A stretch of DNA of 64,000 bases from Ga0074139 sp964515195. Its GTDB lineage: Bacteria; Bdellovibrionota; Bdellovibrionia; Bdellovibrionales; Bdellovibrionaceae. Under the pieces are notes generated by a model. That model saw only the letters and a program-made list of their open reading frames with translations, ran no database searches and was not told where the DNA came from. Positions within the stretch are counted from its first letter, which is position 1. Each line of letters starts with the position of its first letter. Shown one piece after another: positions 24,693 to 33,974 of the stretch. A program made the translations under genes and the position numbers. Location of the stretch: assembly GCA_964515195.1 (NCBI GenBank), contig CAZETK010000003.1, forward strand, positions 28,315 to 92,314. The letters run 5' to 3'.

Positions 24693-26690
24693 TTATAAAA
24701 TCTCTTCGATGGCTTGGGCGATGGACTCTCCATCCAGACCATGTTTTTTATAGAGGTCGATGGCATTATAGGCGCTCTGTCCAAAAACGCCCTTAACCCC
24801 TAGGCTTTTTGCTTTCACTTTCACGCCCTTGCCCACCAATGTCGAGATCAGAATTTGACCGAAGCCTCCCATAATCTGATGATCTTCAACTGTTAAAAGA
24901 CGGCCTTGAGTCTGATTCAATAACTTTTTGTAGAACTCAATATCAATGTCATTAAGGCAGCTGGCATTGACCAGGATATATCCTTGATTTTGCTTAGTTA
25001 GAATTTCGCACGCCTTTAAAGCTTCTGGTAACAAACTTCCGGCAACCACGATCAGGGTTGGATTATCGCCACTTCCCTCTTTTATGATCTGCGGTTTGTA
25101 CAAAGAATAATTTTTCACCCCATAGGACTTGGGAAAATTCTCACGCCCTAAGAAGAAAACATGGGAGTTTCCCGGTTTTCCCTGTTTGCGTTGCTCTGCA
25201 ACTTCTTCGAAGGCCTGCATGACCAAATTTTCTGCTTCTTCACTACAGGTCAGGGCATGAACTTTTACATGGGGAATGCTTGAGGACATGGCCACATAAC
25301 TCAAGGCCTGGTGGCTGGCCCCGTCGGCCGCATCCTGAAAGCCAGTATGAGAATAAACCGCCACGACAGGCGCCTCGCTTAAAGAGGCCATCGTCATTGG
25401 CAAGGCTCCTTTGGTCACACCGAATTGAGCAAAGGTATCGACGACAGGAAGAAAGCCCACTTTGGAAAGGCCAGCGGCCGTGCTCACCATATTGCTTTCC
25501 GCAACACCGACATCCACAGTTCGATCCGGGAACTTTTTTTGGAAGTCTGCGACCCCTGTAGAGCCGCCCAAATCGGAAGTCACGGAAACAACGGGCAGTC
25601 CTTTTTCGGCGGCCTTTATCAGGGCAGATGAAATACCTTTCTGGATTTTTTCACCGCCTCCTGCCGAAGAGGGCTTTCGGCTTTCAATATCTTGGAGTTC
25701 AACAACCCATTCTCTAAAAAGCTCCGGAACTTCTTTCCCTTTATAAATCTCTTCCACAAAAGCTGGTAAATCTTGGGCCGATTTCAGGGGGAAACCATGT
25801 CCACCTGAAGCGCTCTCTTCCGCTTTCTTGATGCCAAAACCCTTGATGGTCTTAGCATGAATGACGATTGGTTTTTCGGGGTGGTCCTTTGCGGCGTTCA
25901 AGGAATCACTGATCATTTGCACACAGGCTTGCAAATCATGCCCATTTTCTAAACGTCGATACTCCCAACCAAGAGCTGACAAACTTTCGAATGTAGGGCC
26001 CATGGAAAAGCTATCACTGTCGATACGACCCGAAAGCTTCGTGTTGTTGTCTGAAATGATCAGAACATAGGGACCCACTTTTCCTTTTGCGGCCAAACCT
26101 GGAATGGCGGCAAAGGCTTCTTTCGCTTCACCTTCCATACTGGCCCCGTCACTGACCACACAAACTGTGGTGCGCATCTTTCCACTGAGTTTTTCGGCGA
26201 CAGCGACACCCTGAGATTGAGGAAAGGCCGACCCCAAAGGGCCATTACTCAAAAACACACCTTCTGGAAAACAATGAACCTCTCCGTGCCCCGTCAGTCC
26301 TGATTCTAATGAACGAAACCCCTTAAGCTTTTCAAAGTTAAGCCCGGCCATTTCATAATTAGCTTTCAAGGCGTAGAGCCCATTTTCCGCATGACCGACG
26401 TCATTGATGATATGAAATAACTCATACCATTCCTTGTTTTGTTTTTGGGCTTTTTGGAAAACCAAAGCGTGAAGCGCCGACATCAATTCGGCCAAAGCGG
26501 AAGGGCCACCAAAGTGGCAGGCGGCTCCGCCTATCACCGCATGCATATTCATGACAGCTAACAGGGCTCGTGTGGCTGTCGGGTCGGCCACTTTCAAGTC
26601 TCCGTCAGAAGTTTTTACTGTCAAATGAAAGTGAGGGTCACGGTTGGGGTTTCCAGCTAATTTTTGAGGTGCGGATAATACATTTATCAT
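24693..26690 (-). CDS. tkt: Transketolase
   Basis: A 665-residue thiamine diphosphate enzyme of the pentose phosphate pathway, transferring two-carbon units between sugar phosphates. HFGGPSALAELMSALHALVF is the N-terminal pyrimidine segment, SDGASMEGEAKEAF stands for the GDG ThDP motif with Ser in place of Gly, and the pyrimidine domain shows DVGVAESNMVSTAAGLSKVG with the catalytic Glu. The C-terminal domain is complete. The sequence is rather divergent from E. coli TktA and is closer to archaeal-style or stand-alone types; related ThDP enzymes are possible but less likely. GGATGCGGGC precedes the ATG. Confidence 0.85.
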   Translation of the reverse strand: MINVLSAPQKLAGNPNRDPHFHLTVKTSDGDLKVADPTATRALLAVMNMHAVIGGAACHFGGPSALAELMSALHALVFQKAQKQNKEWYELFHIINDVGHAENGLYALKANYEMAGLNFEKLKGFRSLESGLTGHGEVHCFPEGVFLSNGPLGSAFPQSQGVAVAEKLSGKMRTTVCVVSDGASMEGEAKEAFAAIPGLAAKGKVGPYVLIISDNNTKLSGRIDSDSFSMGPTFESLSALGWEYRRLENGHDLQACVQMISDSLNAAKDHPEKPIVIHAKTIKGFGIKKAEESASGGHGFPLKSAQDLPAFVEEIYKGKEVPELFREWVVELQDIESRKPSSAGGGEKIQKGISSALIKAAEKGLPVVSVTSDLGGSTGVADFQKKFPDRTVDVGVAESNMVSTAAGLSKVGFLPVVDTFAQFGVTKGALPMTMASLSEAPVVAVYSHTGFQDAADGASHQALSYVAMSSSIPHVKVHALTCSEEAENLVMQAFEEVAEQRKQGKPGNSHVFFLGRENFPKSYGVKNYSLYKPQIIKEGSGDNPTLIVVAGSLLPEALKACEILTKQNQGYILVNASCLNDIDIEFYKKLLNQTQGRLLTVEDHQIMGGFGQILISTLVGKGVKVKAKSLGVKGVFGQSAYNAIDLYKKHGLDGESIAQAIEEIL

Positions 26691-26806
26691 GCCCGCATCC
26701 TATCCATAAAATTTCCGCGACACAATTGGCGACATTCAGGAGCCGCAACACCGCGTTGACTGTCGAAATGAAGACAATCGTCTTGTTTTTCTGTTAAGAA
26801 TGGATC

Positions 26807-27814
26807 ATGGCATTGTCACCGGCCCAACTCCGCAACCTACCCAAAATTGACCTGCATCGGCACCTCGACTGTTGTATGCGATGGAGCACAATTTTTGAAC
26901 TGGCCCGCATTCACGGCCTGGCACCTTTTCCGATTCGTGATGATTTTTTGATTACCAATCAGATGAAAGACTTGGAGAGTGTCCTCAGCAAATTTCTGAA
27001 AACGCAAAAACTTCTTTGTTCTGAAGAAATTCTCACACGGTTAGCCTTTGAGGCTTGCGAAGACGCTTTTAATGATAATGTTTTAATGGTCGAGTTCCGC
27101 TATTCTCCTGGCTTTATTGCCGAAGGTCACCCCCATCTGACTTATGAAAAAATTCACAGCGCCCTTGTGAAGGGCCTCAAGAGGGGTGAGGATCAATTCG
27201 GAATCGCCATCGGATTAATCGGAATCCTGCAAAGGGTTAAATCCTTTCAAGAAGCCGAAAAAGCCCTTCAGTTTTTTATCGATCATAAGTCCGATTATGT
27301 TGGGATTGATTTGGCTGATAACGAACTCGGTTTTGAGCCCAAACCCTTCGCCCCTTTATTCCAGCGAGCCCGCCAAGAAGGTCTTCATATCACGGTCCAC
27401 TCGGGCGAGTCTCCCCATGATCTGGCTGGACAGTGGGTTTTAGACGCTATCAACATACTTGGCGCTGAGCGAATTGGACATGGAGTGCAAAGTATTCATA
27501 ACCCCAAGGTTATCGAGGCACTCAAAGATAAAAACATTCCCTTGGAAGTCTGCCCCTTAAGCAATTGGCTGACACAAGCCTTCACGCATTTTGAAGACCA
27601 CCCTCTTCGAAAACTGTATAACCTGGGCGTGCCAGTGACTTTGAATTCAGATGATCCCGGGATCTTTGCCTCGACCCTCACGGATGATTACGTCTTGGCA
27701 CATCAATTTCACGGTTTTGGAATCGAAGAGTTTACGTTCTCGAACCGCACCGCTTTTCAACACAGCTTTATACCTGAAACAAAAAAATCAAAATGGGAGA
27801 AGTTGTTCCTATGA
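26807..27814 (+). CDS. add: Adenosine deaminase-family protein
   Basis: A 335-residue metal-dependent purine deaminase. Zinc ligands are visible in DLHRHLD (two His), HSGE (His and Glu), RIGHGVQS and LNSDDPGIF (Asp). The usual HLDGS is HLDCCM here, so the substrate pocket differs from classic adenosine deaminase; adenine or another purine is possible. EVCPLSNW is typical of the family. A 15-base stretch at 26912-26926 equals the right arm of the trmFO palindrome. The stop overlaps the ATG of the proline iminopeptidase gene. Confidence 0.85.
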   Translation: MALSPAQLRNLPKIDLHRHLDCCMRWSTIFELARIHGLAPFPIRDDFLITNQMKDLESVLSKFLKTQKLLCSEEILTRLAFEACEDAFNDNVLMVEFRYSPGFIAEGHPHLTYEKIHSALVKGLKRGEDQFGIAIGLIGILQRVKSFQEAEKALQFFIDHKSDYVGIDLADNELGFEPKPFAPLFQRARQEGLHITVHSGESPHDLAGQWVLDAINILGAERIGHGVQSIHNPKVIEALKDKNIPLEVCPLSNWLTQAFTHFEDHPLRKLYNLGVPVTLNSDDPGIFASTLTDDYVLAHQFHGFGIEEFTFSNRTAFQHSFIPETKKSKWEKLFL

Positions 27815-28761
27815 TCAAAGATTTCTATCCACCGATTGACGCCTTTCAAACCGGCCACTTGAATGTTTCTGAGTTGCACGAAATCTATTATGAGCAATCG
27901 GGTAACCCAAAGGGGACGCCCGTAGTTTTTCTTCACGGTGGTCCAGGGGGTGGAACTGATGCTGACCATCGCCGCTATTTTGATCCTCATTTTTATCGAA
28001 TCATCCTTTTTGATCAGCGTGGTTGCGGCAAATCAAAACCCAATGCCGAACTTCATGAAAACACCACTTGGGACCTTGTTGCCGATATTGAAAAACTCCG
28101 CACCCATCTTAATATTGATAAGTGGCTTGTCTTTGGCGGAAGCTGGGGTTCTACCCTAGCCCTCACCTACGCGATCACTCACCCTGATCGCGTGAAGGGC
28201 TTGGTTCTCAGGGGAATTTTTCTGTGCCGCCCCGAAGAGCTGAAGTGGTTTTACCAACAGGGTGCTTCGTGGATTTTCCCCGACGTTTGGGAAAAATATT
28301 GGAATTACATCCCCGAAGCAGAGCGCACCGATATGATGAAGGCCTACTATAAACGTCTGACACACGAAGACTCATCGGTTCGACTCGAGGCGGCGAAAAA
28401 TTGGAGTAAATGGGAGGCCGCCACGTCGCGTTTGTTTGTGGATCCTAAGATGATTGACTCTTTTGACGAGCCTGAAAGGGCCTTGGCCTTTGCTCGAATC
28501 GAGTGTCATTACTTTATGAATAACGCCTTCTTCCCAACAGAAAATTATCTTCTCGAGAATGCGCATAAGCTTGCGAATATTCCAGGAATTATTGTCCAAG
28601 GTCGATATGATGTTGTTTGTCCCGTCAAGAGCGCATGGGATCTTCACCGCGCATGGCCCCAGGCCGAGATTCAAATCATTTCCGACGCGGGACATAGCGC
28701 CTCAGAACCCGGTATCCGCGCGGCGTTGATCGCTGCGACCGAAAAGATGCAGCACTTGTAA
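27811..28761 (+). CDS. pip: Proline iminopeptidase
   Basis: A 316-residue S33-family alpha/beta hydrolase releasing N-terminal proline from peptides. HGGPGGGTD, FDQRGCGKS, nucleophile GGSWGSTLAL, and GHSASEPG with the catalytic His are diagnostic. ATG 27811 overlaps the adenosine deaminase stop in ATGA and has GGGAG eight bases upstream; a start at 27793 is less likely. Together with adenosine deaminase it would help feed on peptides and purines, in keeping with a predator diet (inference). Confidence 0.93.
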   Translation: MIKDFYPPIDAFQTGHLNVSELHEIYYEQSGNPKGTPVVFLHGGPGGGTDADHRRYFDPHFYRIILFDQRGCGKSKPNAELHENTTWDLVADIEKLRTHLNIDKWLVFGGSWGSTLALTYAITHPDRVKGLVLRGIFLCRPEELKWFYQQGASWIFPDVWEKYWNYIPEAERTDMMKAYYKRLTHEDSSVRLEAAKNWSKWEAATSRLFVDPKMIDSFDEPERALAFARIECHYFMNNAFFPTENYLLENAHKLANIPGIIVQGRYDVVCPVKSAWDLHRAWPQAEIQIISDAGHSASEPGIRAALIAATEKMQHL

Positions 28762-28778
28762 ATTTTGCAGAGGCCCAC

Positions 28779-28880
28779 TATAAGCGCACTTTATTGGTTC
28801 CAAAAAAAGTTACTGGTTGTAGGTTGGAACCACTTCATAGTTTATTGGCGACCGGGCATCAGCTTCCTAAAGCGCTTATA
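28779..28880. repeat. Nested inverted repeats upstream of the secreted protease
   Basis: Outer arms TATAAGCGC (28779-28787) and GCGCTTATA (28872-28880) enclose a second pair, TTGGTTCCAA (28794-28803) and TTGGAACCA (28824-28832). Both pairs are perfect over nine bases. The inner pair would form a hairpin with a 20-base loop. Lying between pip and the protease gene, it could be a regulatory RNA structure or an old mobile palindrome; no T run follows. Confidence 0.6.
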
Positions 28881-28934
28881 AGGCGACTGACAGAAGAGAT
28901 CGAGTAAAAAATGCCGAGGTCACCAGGGGGTAGA

Positions 28935-29750
28935 ATGAAAAAAATTGCAACAAGTTCCATAGCGGCACTTCTTCTTGTCTTCGCTTCGGCATGTGCCCCA
29001 CAGGGCCAATCCGATCTTGGTTTAGAAGACGATAACTCTTCCATTATCGGTGGAACCACTGTTATTCCCGGTTCTCCCGTCTCTAAACAAGTTTTTATGA
29101 TCTATATGCAGACCGTTCATGGAGGCGGAGGTGTTTGTACAGCCACCATGATCTCTCCTAACATTGGTCTTACAGCCGCTCACTGCGTAGATCAGATTTC
29201 AGGTGCCCTTGCCATTTTTGATATTGCCGCTATTGATCGCTTAATGAAGTCAGGTCTCAAAGCTGTCAAAAACGATCCACGCATCATCCCGGTTACTCGA
29301 GTTCACGTTCATCCATCCTGGACAGGCTCTATCAGCCGTGGAAACAACGGCGACATTGCCGTCTTTAAGTTGGCCCGTAACAAGCCCGCAAATGTTGAAG
29401 TCACACAAATTCATACTGATGGATTACAGCTTGGACAAACTTTAGTGGCCACTGGTTACGGTGTGAATTCCGGCTCACTTAGTATTGGCTCCGGTCTCTT
29501 GCGCGAAACACGAGTGAAAGTTATAAATCCAAACTTAAGTGCCACTGAGTTTTCAGTGGATCAGCGACGGGCTATGGGTGTTTGCTCAGGCGACTCTGGC
29601 GGCCCCTCGTTCGCAATAAGCCCATTTGGTCGCTTGAAACAAGTGGGTATCGTAAGCTATGGGCAAGAAGGTTGTGAGAACACGGGCGTTTATACCCATG
29701 TGGCTCCTTACAGCCAGTGGATTTTGTCGGCCATGAGAGCCATGCTATAA
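28935..29750 (+). CDS. Trypsin-like serine protease lipoprotein
   Basis: A 271-residue S1-family protease. A lipoprotein signal peptide with lipobox ASAC is followed by IIGGTTV, the usual activation site of trypsins (new N terminus after a negatively charged pro-piece DNSS), then catalytic His in TAAHC, Asp in NNGDIAVFKL and Ser in CSGDSGGP. The disulfide pair around CENTGVYTHV is also present. GGGGG before ATG 28935 supports this start. It probably degrades proteins outside the cell or in prey (inference). A hairpin with T tail for it lies inside menH. Confidence 0.92.
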   Translation: MKKIATSSIAALLLVFASACAPQGQSDLGLEDDNSSIIGGTTVIPGSPVSKQVFMIYMQTVHGGGGVCTATMISPNIGLTAAHCVDQISGALAIFDIAAIDRLMKSGLKAVKNDPRIIPVTRVHVHPSWTGSISRGNNGDIAVFKLARNKPANVEVTQIHTDGLQLGQTLVATGYGVNSGSLSIGSGLLRETRVKVINPNLSATEFSVDQRRAMGVCSGDSGGPSFAISPFGRLKQVGIVSYGQEGCENTGVYTHVAPYSQWILSAMRAML

Positions 29751-30449
29751 TAAAAAACTCTCAATCGCTGTTAAACAAAGCTGAGATTGATCAAAAGGGG
29801 CGCGGTGAGCAGCCCCTTTTATTTTGCGAAAAGAGCATCCAAACTCTTCGTATAGGGCGACGTACTTGGAATCTTTCTCACCAAGGATGATTTTAATTTT
29901 ATCGGGCCACTGAAGGATAAGTTCACGAAAATTTTCTTGCCAGCCTAGTGACCAGTTTTCCAGGCACAGAGCCAGGATTTCACGATCAAAATCTTCTTCC
30001 TTCCGAATAGTTTCTTTCCCACCTTGAAAAACTCCTTGAGCGTTCCAACTTGCTTGAAGCTTTGACCAATCCCAAGTGCGAAAGTGTTGGGCTTTCTGTT
30101 GATCTTGATCTAATCGTTGTTTTCGATCTTCTTTATTCACCAAGCCTGGATGGGACGAAATCAAGATCAGTTTTTCAAAATAATGAGGATCAGCCTGAAA
30201 CGCCTGCAGTAGCAGCCGTCCACCTTGTGAGTAACCCACAGCCCGCAAGGGTACTGCCACATTGTGTCTTTTGATCCATTGATCAAACCGCTCTCCCCAC
30301 CAAGATAACGGCTTGTCGGGCGCTAAAAGCTCATCTTGCGTGTACTCAACACTTTTAATATCAATGGCAGGACTGTTCATCGAGTGAAAGTCTTGAGTTC
30401 GCCCCCAGAATCCATGAAAAAAATAAACCTGGGGCTTCATTTCACTCAT
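29745..30449 (-). CDS. menH: MenH-like alpha/beta hydrolase
   Basis: A 234-residue hydrolase at the end of the menF-menD operon, starting at the last base of menD. HGFWGRTQDF, nucleophile GYSQGGRLLL, acid GEKDSKY and KGAAHRAPFD with the catalytic His fit SHCHC synthase MenH, which eliminates pyruvate from SEPHCHC in menaquinone synthesis. Sequence alone would only say hydrolase; position behind menD supports menH. Its last bases overlap the convergent protease gene, and the His codon lies in the loop of a hairpin read on the other strand. Confidence 0.8.
   Translation of the reverse strand: MSEMKPQVYFFHGFWGRTQDFHSMNSPAIDIKSVEYTQDELLAPDKPLSWWGERFDQWIKRHNVAVPLRAVGYSQGGRLLLQAFQADPHYFEKLILISSHPGLVNKEDRKQRLDQDQQKAQHFRTWDWSKLQASWNAQGVFQGGKETIRKEEDFDREILALCLENWSLGWQENFRELILQWPDKIKIILGEKDSKYVALYEEFGCSFRKIKGAAHRAPFDQSQLCLTAIESFLL
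29793..29825 (+). terminator. Terminator of the protease gene within menH
   Basis: AAAAGGGGC (29793-29801) and GCCCCTTTT (29812-29820) form a nine-pair stem with a ten-base loop, followed by ATTTTG. It lies 43 bases past the protease stop and inside the 3' part of the convergent menH gene. Confidence 0.75.
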
Positions 30450-32014
30450 TATTCAAAAGCGTCCCATTCATCCCAAAAGGCGTCAGATTGTTTTTCATCA
30501 GGCGTGATCTCAATCAGTTGCCGATCACTTAAGGCGGGGGCGCTTGGAACCTCAGACCACTGGGCGTAATCCCAATTCCAAAACCGAGCCAAATGCTCAA
30601 AGCTAAGGTTATGGCGGTTCGTATAGATCTCTTTTTTGAACATCCGGTGGAAAATCATGCCGCCTTTATTGTTAATCACCACGACTCGATATTTGGTATT
30701 CGGAACTTGATCGGCTATCCACATGGCGGTCATGTCATAAAGCGCCGTTAAGTCTCCGACAATACACCAATTGTCAGTCGTTGGACGGGCCCATCCTAAG
30801 AAAGTGGAAATCTGCCCATCAATTCCGTTAGCTCCTCGGTTGGCCACAACACGAAGCGGAGCATTTTCAAAATCGGCCGCCAGATCCCATTCCCGTACGG
30901 GAAGACTATTTCCCAAATAGACGCTGCCACAACTGGTTAATTTTGAAAGAGCGTTGACCAGAGCCACCTCACTTCGCGGATACTTTTCAAAAAGCTCTAA
31001 CTTTTTGCGATAATACTTTTGATCCAAGTTCCAAAATTCATCGTCTAACTGACGAGTGTAATGAAGATCTATCCGTCCCAAATCCGCCAGATCGACATAA
31101 TGAAGGACGTCACGACTTAGACCTGTGAAGTGATTGTAACCCAAAGATAAAACCGGTAGCTCTTTATGTTTATCTTCGAGGTCACGCCAAAATCTTATGG
31201 TTGGTACGCCACCGATTCGAATTATGGAATCGCAAGCATGCAGATCGAAGATACGGGGAAGGGTTTTTTCACCGGCCTTTAAGGTTATTCCCGAAAGATC
31301 TCCTAAACCGCGCAGGTTGGATATCCCCTCAACATAGGCAGGGGCCTTAAGCTTGGTCACAAACTGTAAAACCGCTGGGCGAGCTTTTTCAGGCAGCGTG
31401 CTTAAAATAACCAGAGGCTTATGAACAGCAATGAAATTTTGGATTTCATCTTTCATGTCCATTGGAAATGATTCAGGAAATTTCATCCGAAACGTCTTAT
31501 CGGGGACTTCGACGTGGGGGACTTCATCATCAATCAAAGGTTCATTGAAACTTACATTGATATGAATGGGTTTCTTCCAGCTTAACCCCTTAAGGGAAAT
31601 ATGTTTGTTTTCCTCGTCCAAGTCGAATCCCACTTCAATGTAATACGAAAAAATTCCGACCTGTTCGATGGATTGGGGGGCACCGGTCCCACGAAAACGC
31701 CTGGGGCGGTCTGAGGTGATCAACATTAAAGGAAGGGAAGAGTAGGTGCCCTCGATCGCGGCGGGAAGCATTTCTGCGGCGGCTGTACCAGAGGTTGTAA
31801 TAACCGCAACAGGTCTTTGTGTATTGGCAATTCTCCCTAAGGCAAAGAAGGCCGCAGACCGTTCGTCAAAAAAATGGAAGGCTTTCAAATGGGAATTCTT
31901 TTCAAAAAACTGCATGAAGGGAGAGTTACGAGCCCCTGCGCATAGACAAAACTCTTGGACTCCTGAACCTAATAGTTCCGTTACAACTTTTGCAGCTAGT
32001 TGAATATTACTCAT
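30449..32014 (-). CDS. menD: SEPHCHC synthase MenD
   Basis: A 521-residue thiamine diphosphate enzyme joining isochorismate and 2-oxoglutarate in menaquinone synthesis. Visible features are ELLGSGVQEFCLCAGARNSPF, HFFDERSAAFFALG with the catalytic Glu, TTSGTAAAEMLPA, RPRRFRGTGAPQSIEQ and, in the C-terminal ThDP-binding domain, GDLTALYD and NNKGGMIFH. Slightly shorter than E. coli MenD (556). It begins 14 bases after menF and shares its last base with the menH start, so the three are cotranscribed. Confidence 0.96.
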   Translation of the reverse strand: MSNIQLAAKVVTELLGSGVQEFCLCAGARNSPFMQFFEKNSHLKAFHFFDERSAAFFALGRIANTQRPVAVITTSGTAAAEMLPAAIEGTYSSLPLMLITSDRPRRFRGTGAPQSIEQVGIFSYYIEVGFDLDEENKHISLKGLSWKKPIHINVSFNEPLIDDEVPHVEVPDKTFRMKFPESFPMDMKDEIQNFIAVHKPLVILSTLPEKARPAVLQFVTKLKAPAYVEGISNLRGLGDLSGITLKAGEKTLPRIFDLHACDSIIRIGGVPTIRFWRDLEDKHKELPVLSLGYNHFTGLSRDVLHYVDLADLGRIDLHYTRQLDDEFWNLDQKYYRKKLELFEKYPRSEVALVNALSKLTSCGSVYLGNSLPVREWDLAADFENAPLRVVANRGANGIDGQISTFLGWARPTTDNWCIVGDLTALYDMTAMWIADQVPNTKYRVVVINNKGGMIFHRMFKKEIYTNRHNLSFEHLARFWNWDYAQWSEVPSAPALSDRQLIEITPDEKQSDAFWDEWDAFE

Positions 32015-32028
32015 GCGTTTCCAATTCC

Positions 32029-33078
32029 TTAGACTCCCAATGATTTTTTGGTGGAATCCATCTTAGCCAATATCTCTTGCCATTCCAACTCTTCAAGACT
32101 TTCTTCGACAACGCCCCCACCCGCGACAAGTTTGGTTCCCTGAGAATTCCATTGGATTTGTCGAAGACTTACTAGGGCTAGGCACTCACCCGGCTTATCC
32201 AATGGAAAAACCATGGGGGCTCCGAAGTAGTCTCGTTGGTCTTGCAGAGGTAAAGATTCAAGCTCACGCCATCTTTCATGGGGGAAAACCCCGAGTGCGG
32301 ATGTGGGATGAAAAGCCTGAACCAAAGCTTCATTGCTGACATTTTCAAAGAGCTGAACGGTGAACTCCGTCAACAGATGATAAAGGAACGGCAATTCCAG
32401 AATCTTGGTTTCGCTAACTTGAACTTCACCGAATTGCTGCCACTTCTTACGAAGCTCGTTCACAACAAATTGATGTTCTTTAAGGTTCTTTGAATCCGCC
32501 AACAAAGTGCAAGATTCAGATTTGGGTTGGGTACCCGCCAAGGCCATGGATTTCACAATACGATCTTGACGATAATAAAGAATTTCAGGCGTGGCCCCGA
32601 TCACTCCCTCACCAGGCTTCCAAAAACCAAAAGGAATCAGCGCATCGGGAACATCACTCAATTGCGCTAAGAGACTTTTCAAAGTGGTGCTGGTGGGAGT
32701 CGCGGGATTTGTCGCAAACACCACTGGGACACCTTTTTCCCATATTCCTTCCTGAATTCTTTGTTTCGTTTGAAAGAAAGCCTGTGAATAATCTTCCCGA
32801 AAGGGTCCACTCCAAGAGCCTAAACCAGAAAGCTTCTCAGATTTAAAAAGATTTTGCCATTCCTCGCCACTCCAACAGCTGTGGCCTTGGATCGCAAGAA
32901 AGGAAGACTTGGAATCAAAAAATTTCTGATAAAATATCGAATTTACTTCACTTTGCGAAAATTCGGCGGTCTGATGACTGACTTCGTACAAATGCCATCG
33001 CCCCTCCCACCTGACAAAGGCCCCCTGTCTTAAAAAAATTGAGGAATCATAGGTGTTTATGTTAGTCTGCTTTTCCAC
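32029..33078 (-). CDS. menF: Isochorismate synthase
   Basis: A 349-residue chorismate-binding enzyme, first of the menF-menD-menH operon. LIPFGFWKPGEGVIGATPEILY and MALAGTQPKSE are the chorismate-binding core; SALGVFPHERWRELESLPLQDQRDYFGAPM and LVAGGGVVEESLEELEWQEI carry the catalytic base and metal-binding Glu residues. It is shorter than E. coli MenF (431), lacking part of the N-terminal lobe. EntC/MenF against anthranilate or salicylate synthase is decided by operon context. The promoter must lie in the 41 bases shared with the DAHP synthase gene. Confidence 0.92.
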   Translation of the reverse strand: MEKQTNINTYDSSIFLRQGAFVRWEGRWHLYEVSHQTAEFSQSEVNSIFYQKFFDSKSSFLAIQGHSCWSGEEWQNLFKSEKLSGLGSWSGPFREDYSQAFFQTKQRIQEGIWEKGVPVVFATNPATPTSTTLKSLLAQLSDVPDALIPFGFWKPGEGVIGATPEILYYRQDRIVKSMALAGTQPKSESCTLLADSKNLKEHQFVVNELRKKWQQFGEVQVSETKILELPFLYHLLTEFTVQLFENVSNEALVQAFHPTSALGVFPHERWRELESLPLQDQRDYFGAPMVFPLDKPGECLALVSLRQIQWNSQGTKLVAGGGVVEESLEELEWQEILAKMDSTKKSLGV

Positions 33079-33119
33079 AAAAGGGGCCTCACAAATAAAG
33101 GTGGAGCTTCTTAAGTAGT

Positions 33120-33974
33120 ATGATTATGGAAATGAAGCAAATGCTGAACGAAATCTCTGGCGTAACGGGCGCCCCACTCGCTACACGCGCTGTTAAAGTG
33201 GGAGATATGACTATTGGTGGACCTGAATTCACAGTGATCGCAGGTCCCTGCTCAATTGAAAGCCATGAGCATCTATTAGAGACGGCCCAAGCCGTTAAAC
33301 AACGAGGTGCCAGTCTCTTACGGGGTGGGATCTGGAAATTACGGACTTCTGCGGACTCCTTTCAAGGACTAGGCCGCGACTCCTTTCATTTTATCAAAGA
33401 CGTTCTCCAAAAAACGGGTCTTAGACTTGTGAGCGAAATCACAGATCCCCGACAGATCGAAGAGGTCTATGATTTTGTGGATATGTTCCAAATCTGCTCC
33501 CGCAAGATGCACAATTACTCACTGCTGAAGGAAGTGGGACGGACGCAAAAGCCGGTTCTTCTGAAAAGAGGCTTTGCCGCCTTGATAGACGAGTGGATCA
33601 AGGCCACGGAGTACATTCGACAGGGCGGAAATGAAAACATTATTTTGTGTGAGCGAGGCATTCGCACCTTTGAGACCGCCACACGCAACACTCTTGATAT
33701 CAATGCCGTTATCTACGTAAAGGCCCGCACCCATCTTCCTGTACTCGTCGACCCGTCACACGGCGTCGGACTGCGCGAGCTTGTCCCGCAACTGACTTAC
33801 GCTTCGGCAGCGGCTGGAGCCGACGGGGATATTATTGAGGTTCATCCCCATCCGCACAAGGCGATGTCAGATGGAAGACAAACCTTGAACTTCCAGGATT
33901 TTGAAAAAACCATGCAGCAGTTAGAGAAAATTTTGGACGCTATCGGAAGACCTCTTCAGAAAAAATTGTCATGA
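33120..33974 (+). CDS. aroF: DAHP synthase (AroF/AroA-beta type)
   Basis: A 284-residue 3-deoxy-7-phosphoheptulonate synthase, the entry step of the shikimate pathway, from PEP and erythrose-4-phosphate. AGPCSIES, RGGIWKLRTS, LKRGFAALIDEW, DPSHGVGLRE and DGDIIEVHPHP with metal-binding His and Glu match the beta class shared with KDO8P synthase. No ACT or chorismate mutase domain, so feedback control would be minimal. The first coding bases contain three in-frame ATG codons. It is divergent from the menF operon and overlaps menG by four bases, linking chorismate supply with quinone synthesis. Confidence 0.95.
   Translation: MIMEMKQMLNEISGVTGAPLATRAVKVGDMTIGGPEFTVIAGPCSIESHEHLLETAQAVKQRGASLLRGGIWKLRTSADSFQGLGRDSFHFIKDVLQKTGLRLVSEITDPRQIEEVYDFVDMFQICSRKMHNYSLLKEVGRTQKPVLLKRGFAALIDEWIKATEYIRQGGNENIILCERGIRTFETATRNTLDINAVIYVKARTHLPVLVDPSHGVGLRELVPQLTYASAAAGADGDIIEVHPHPHKAMSDGRQTLNFQDFEKTMQQLEKILDAIGRPLQKKLS

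Noticed and set aside
24571..24753. Short ORF upstream of the transketolase end
   Set aside because: Overlaps the transketolase C terminus and has no ribosome-binding site or homology pattern.
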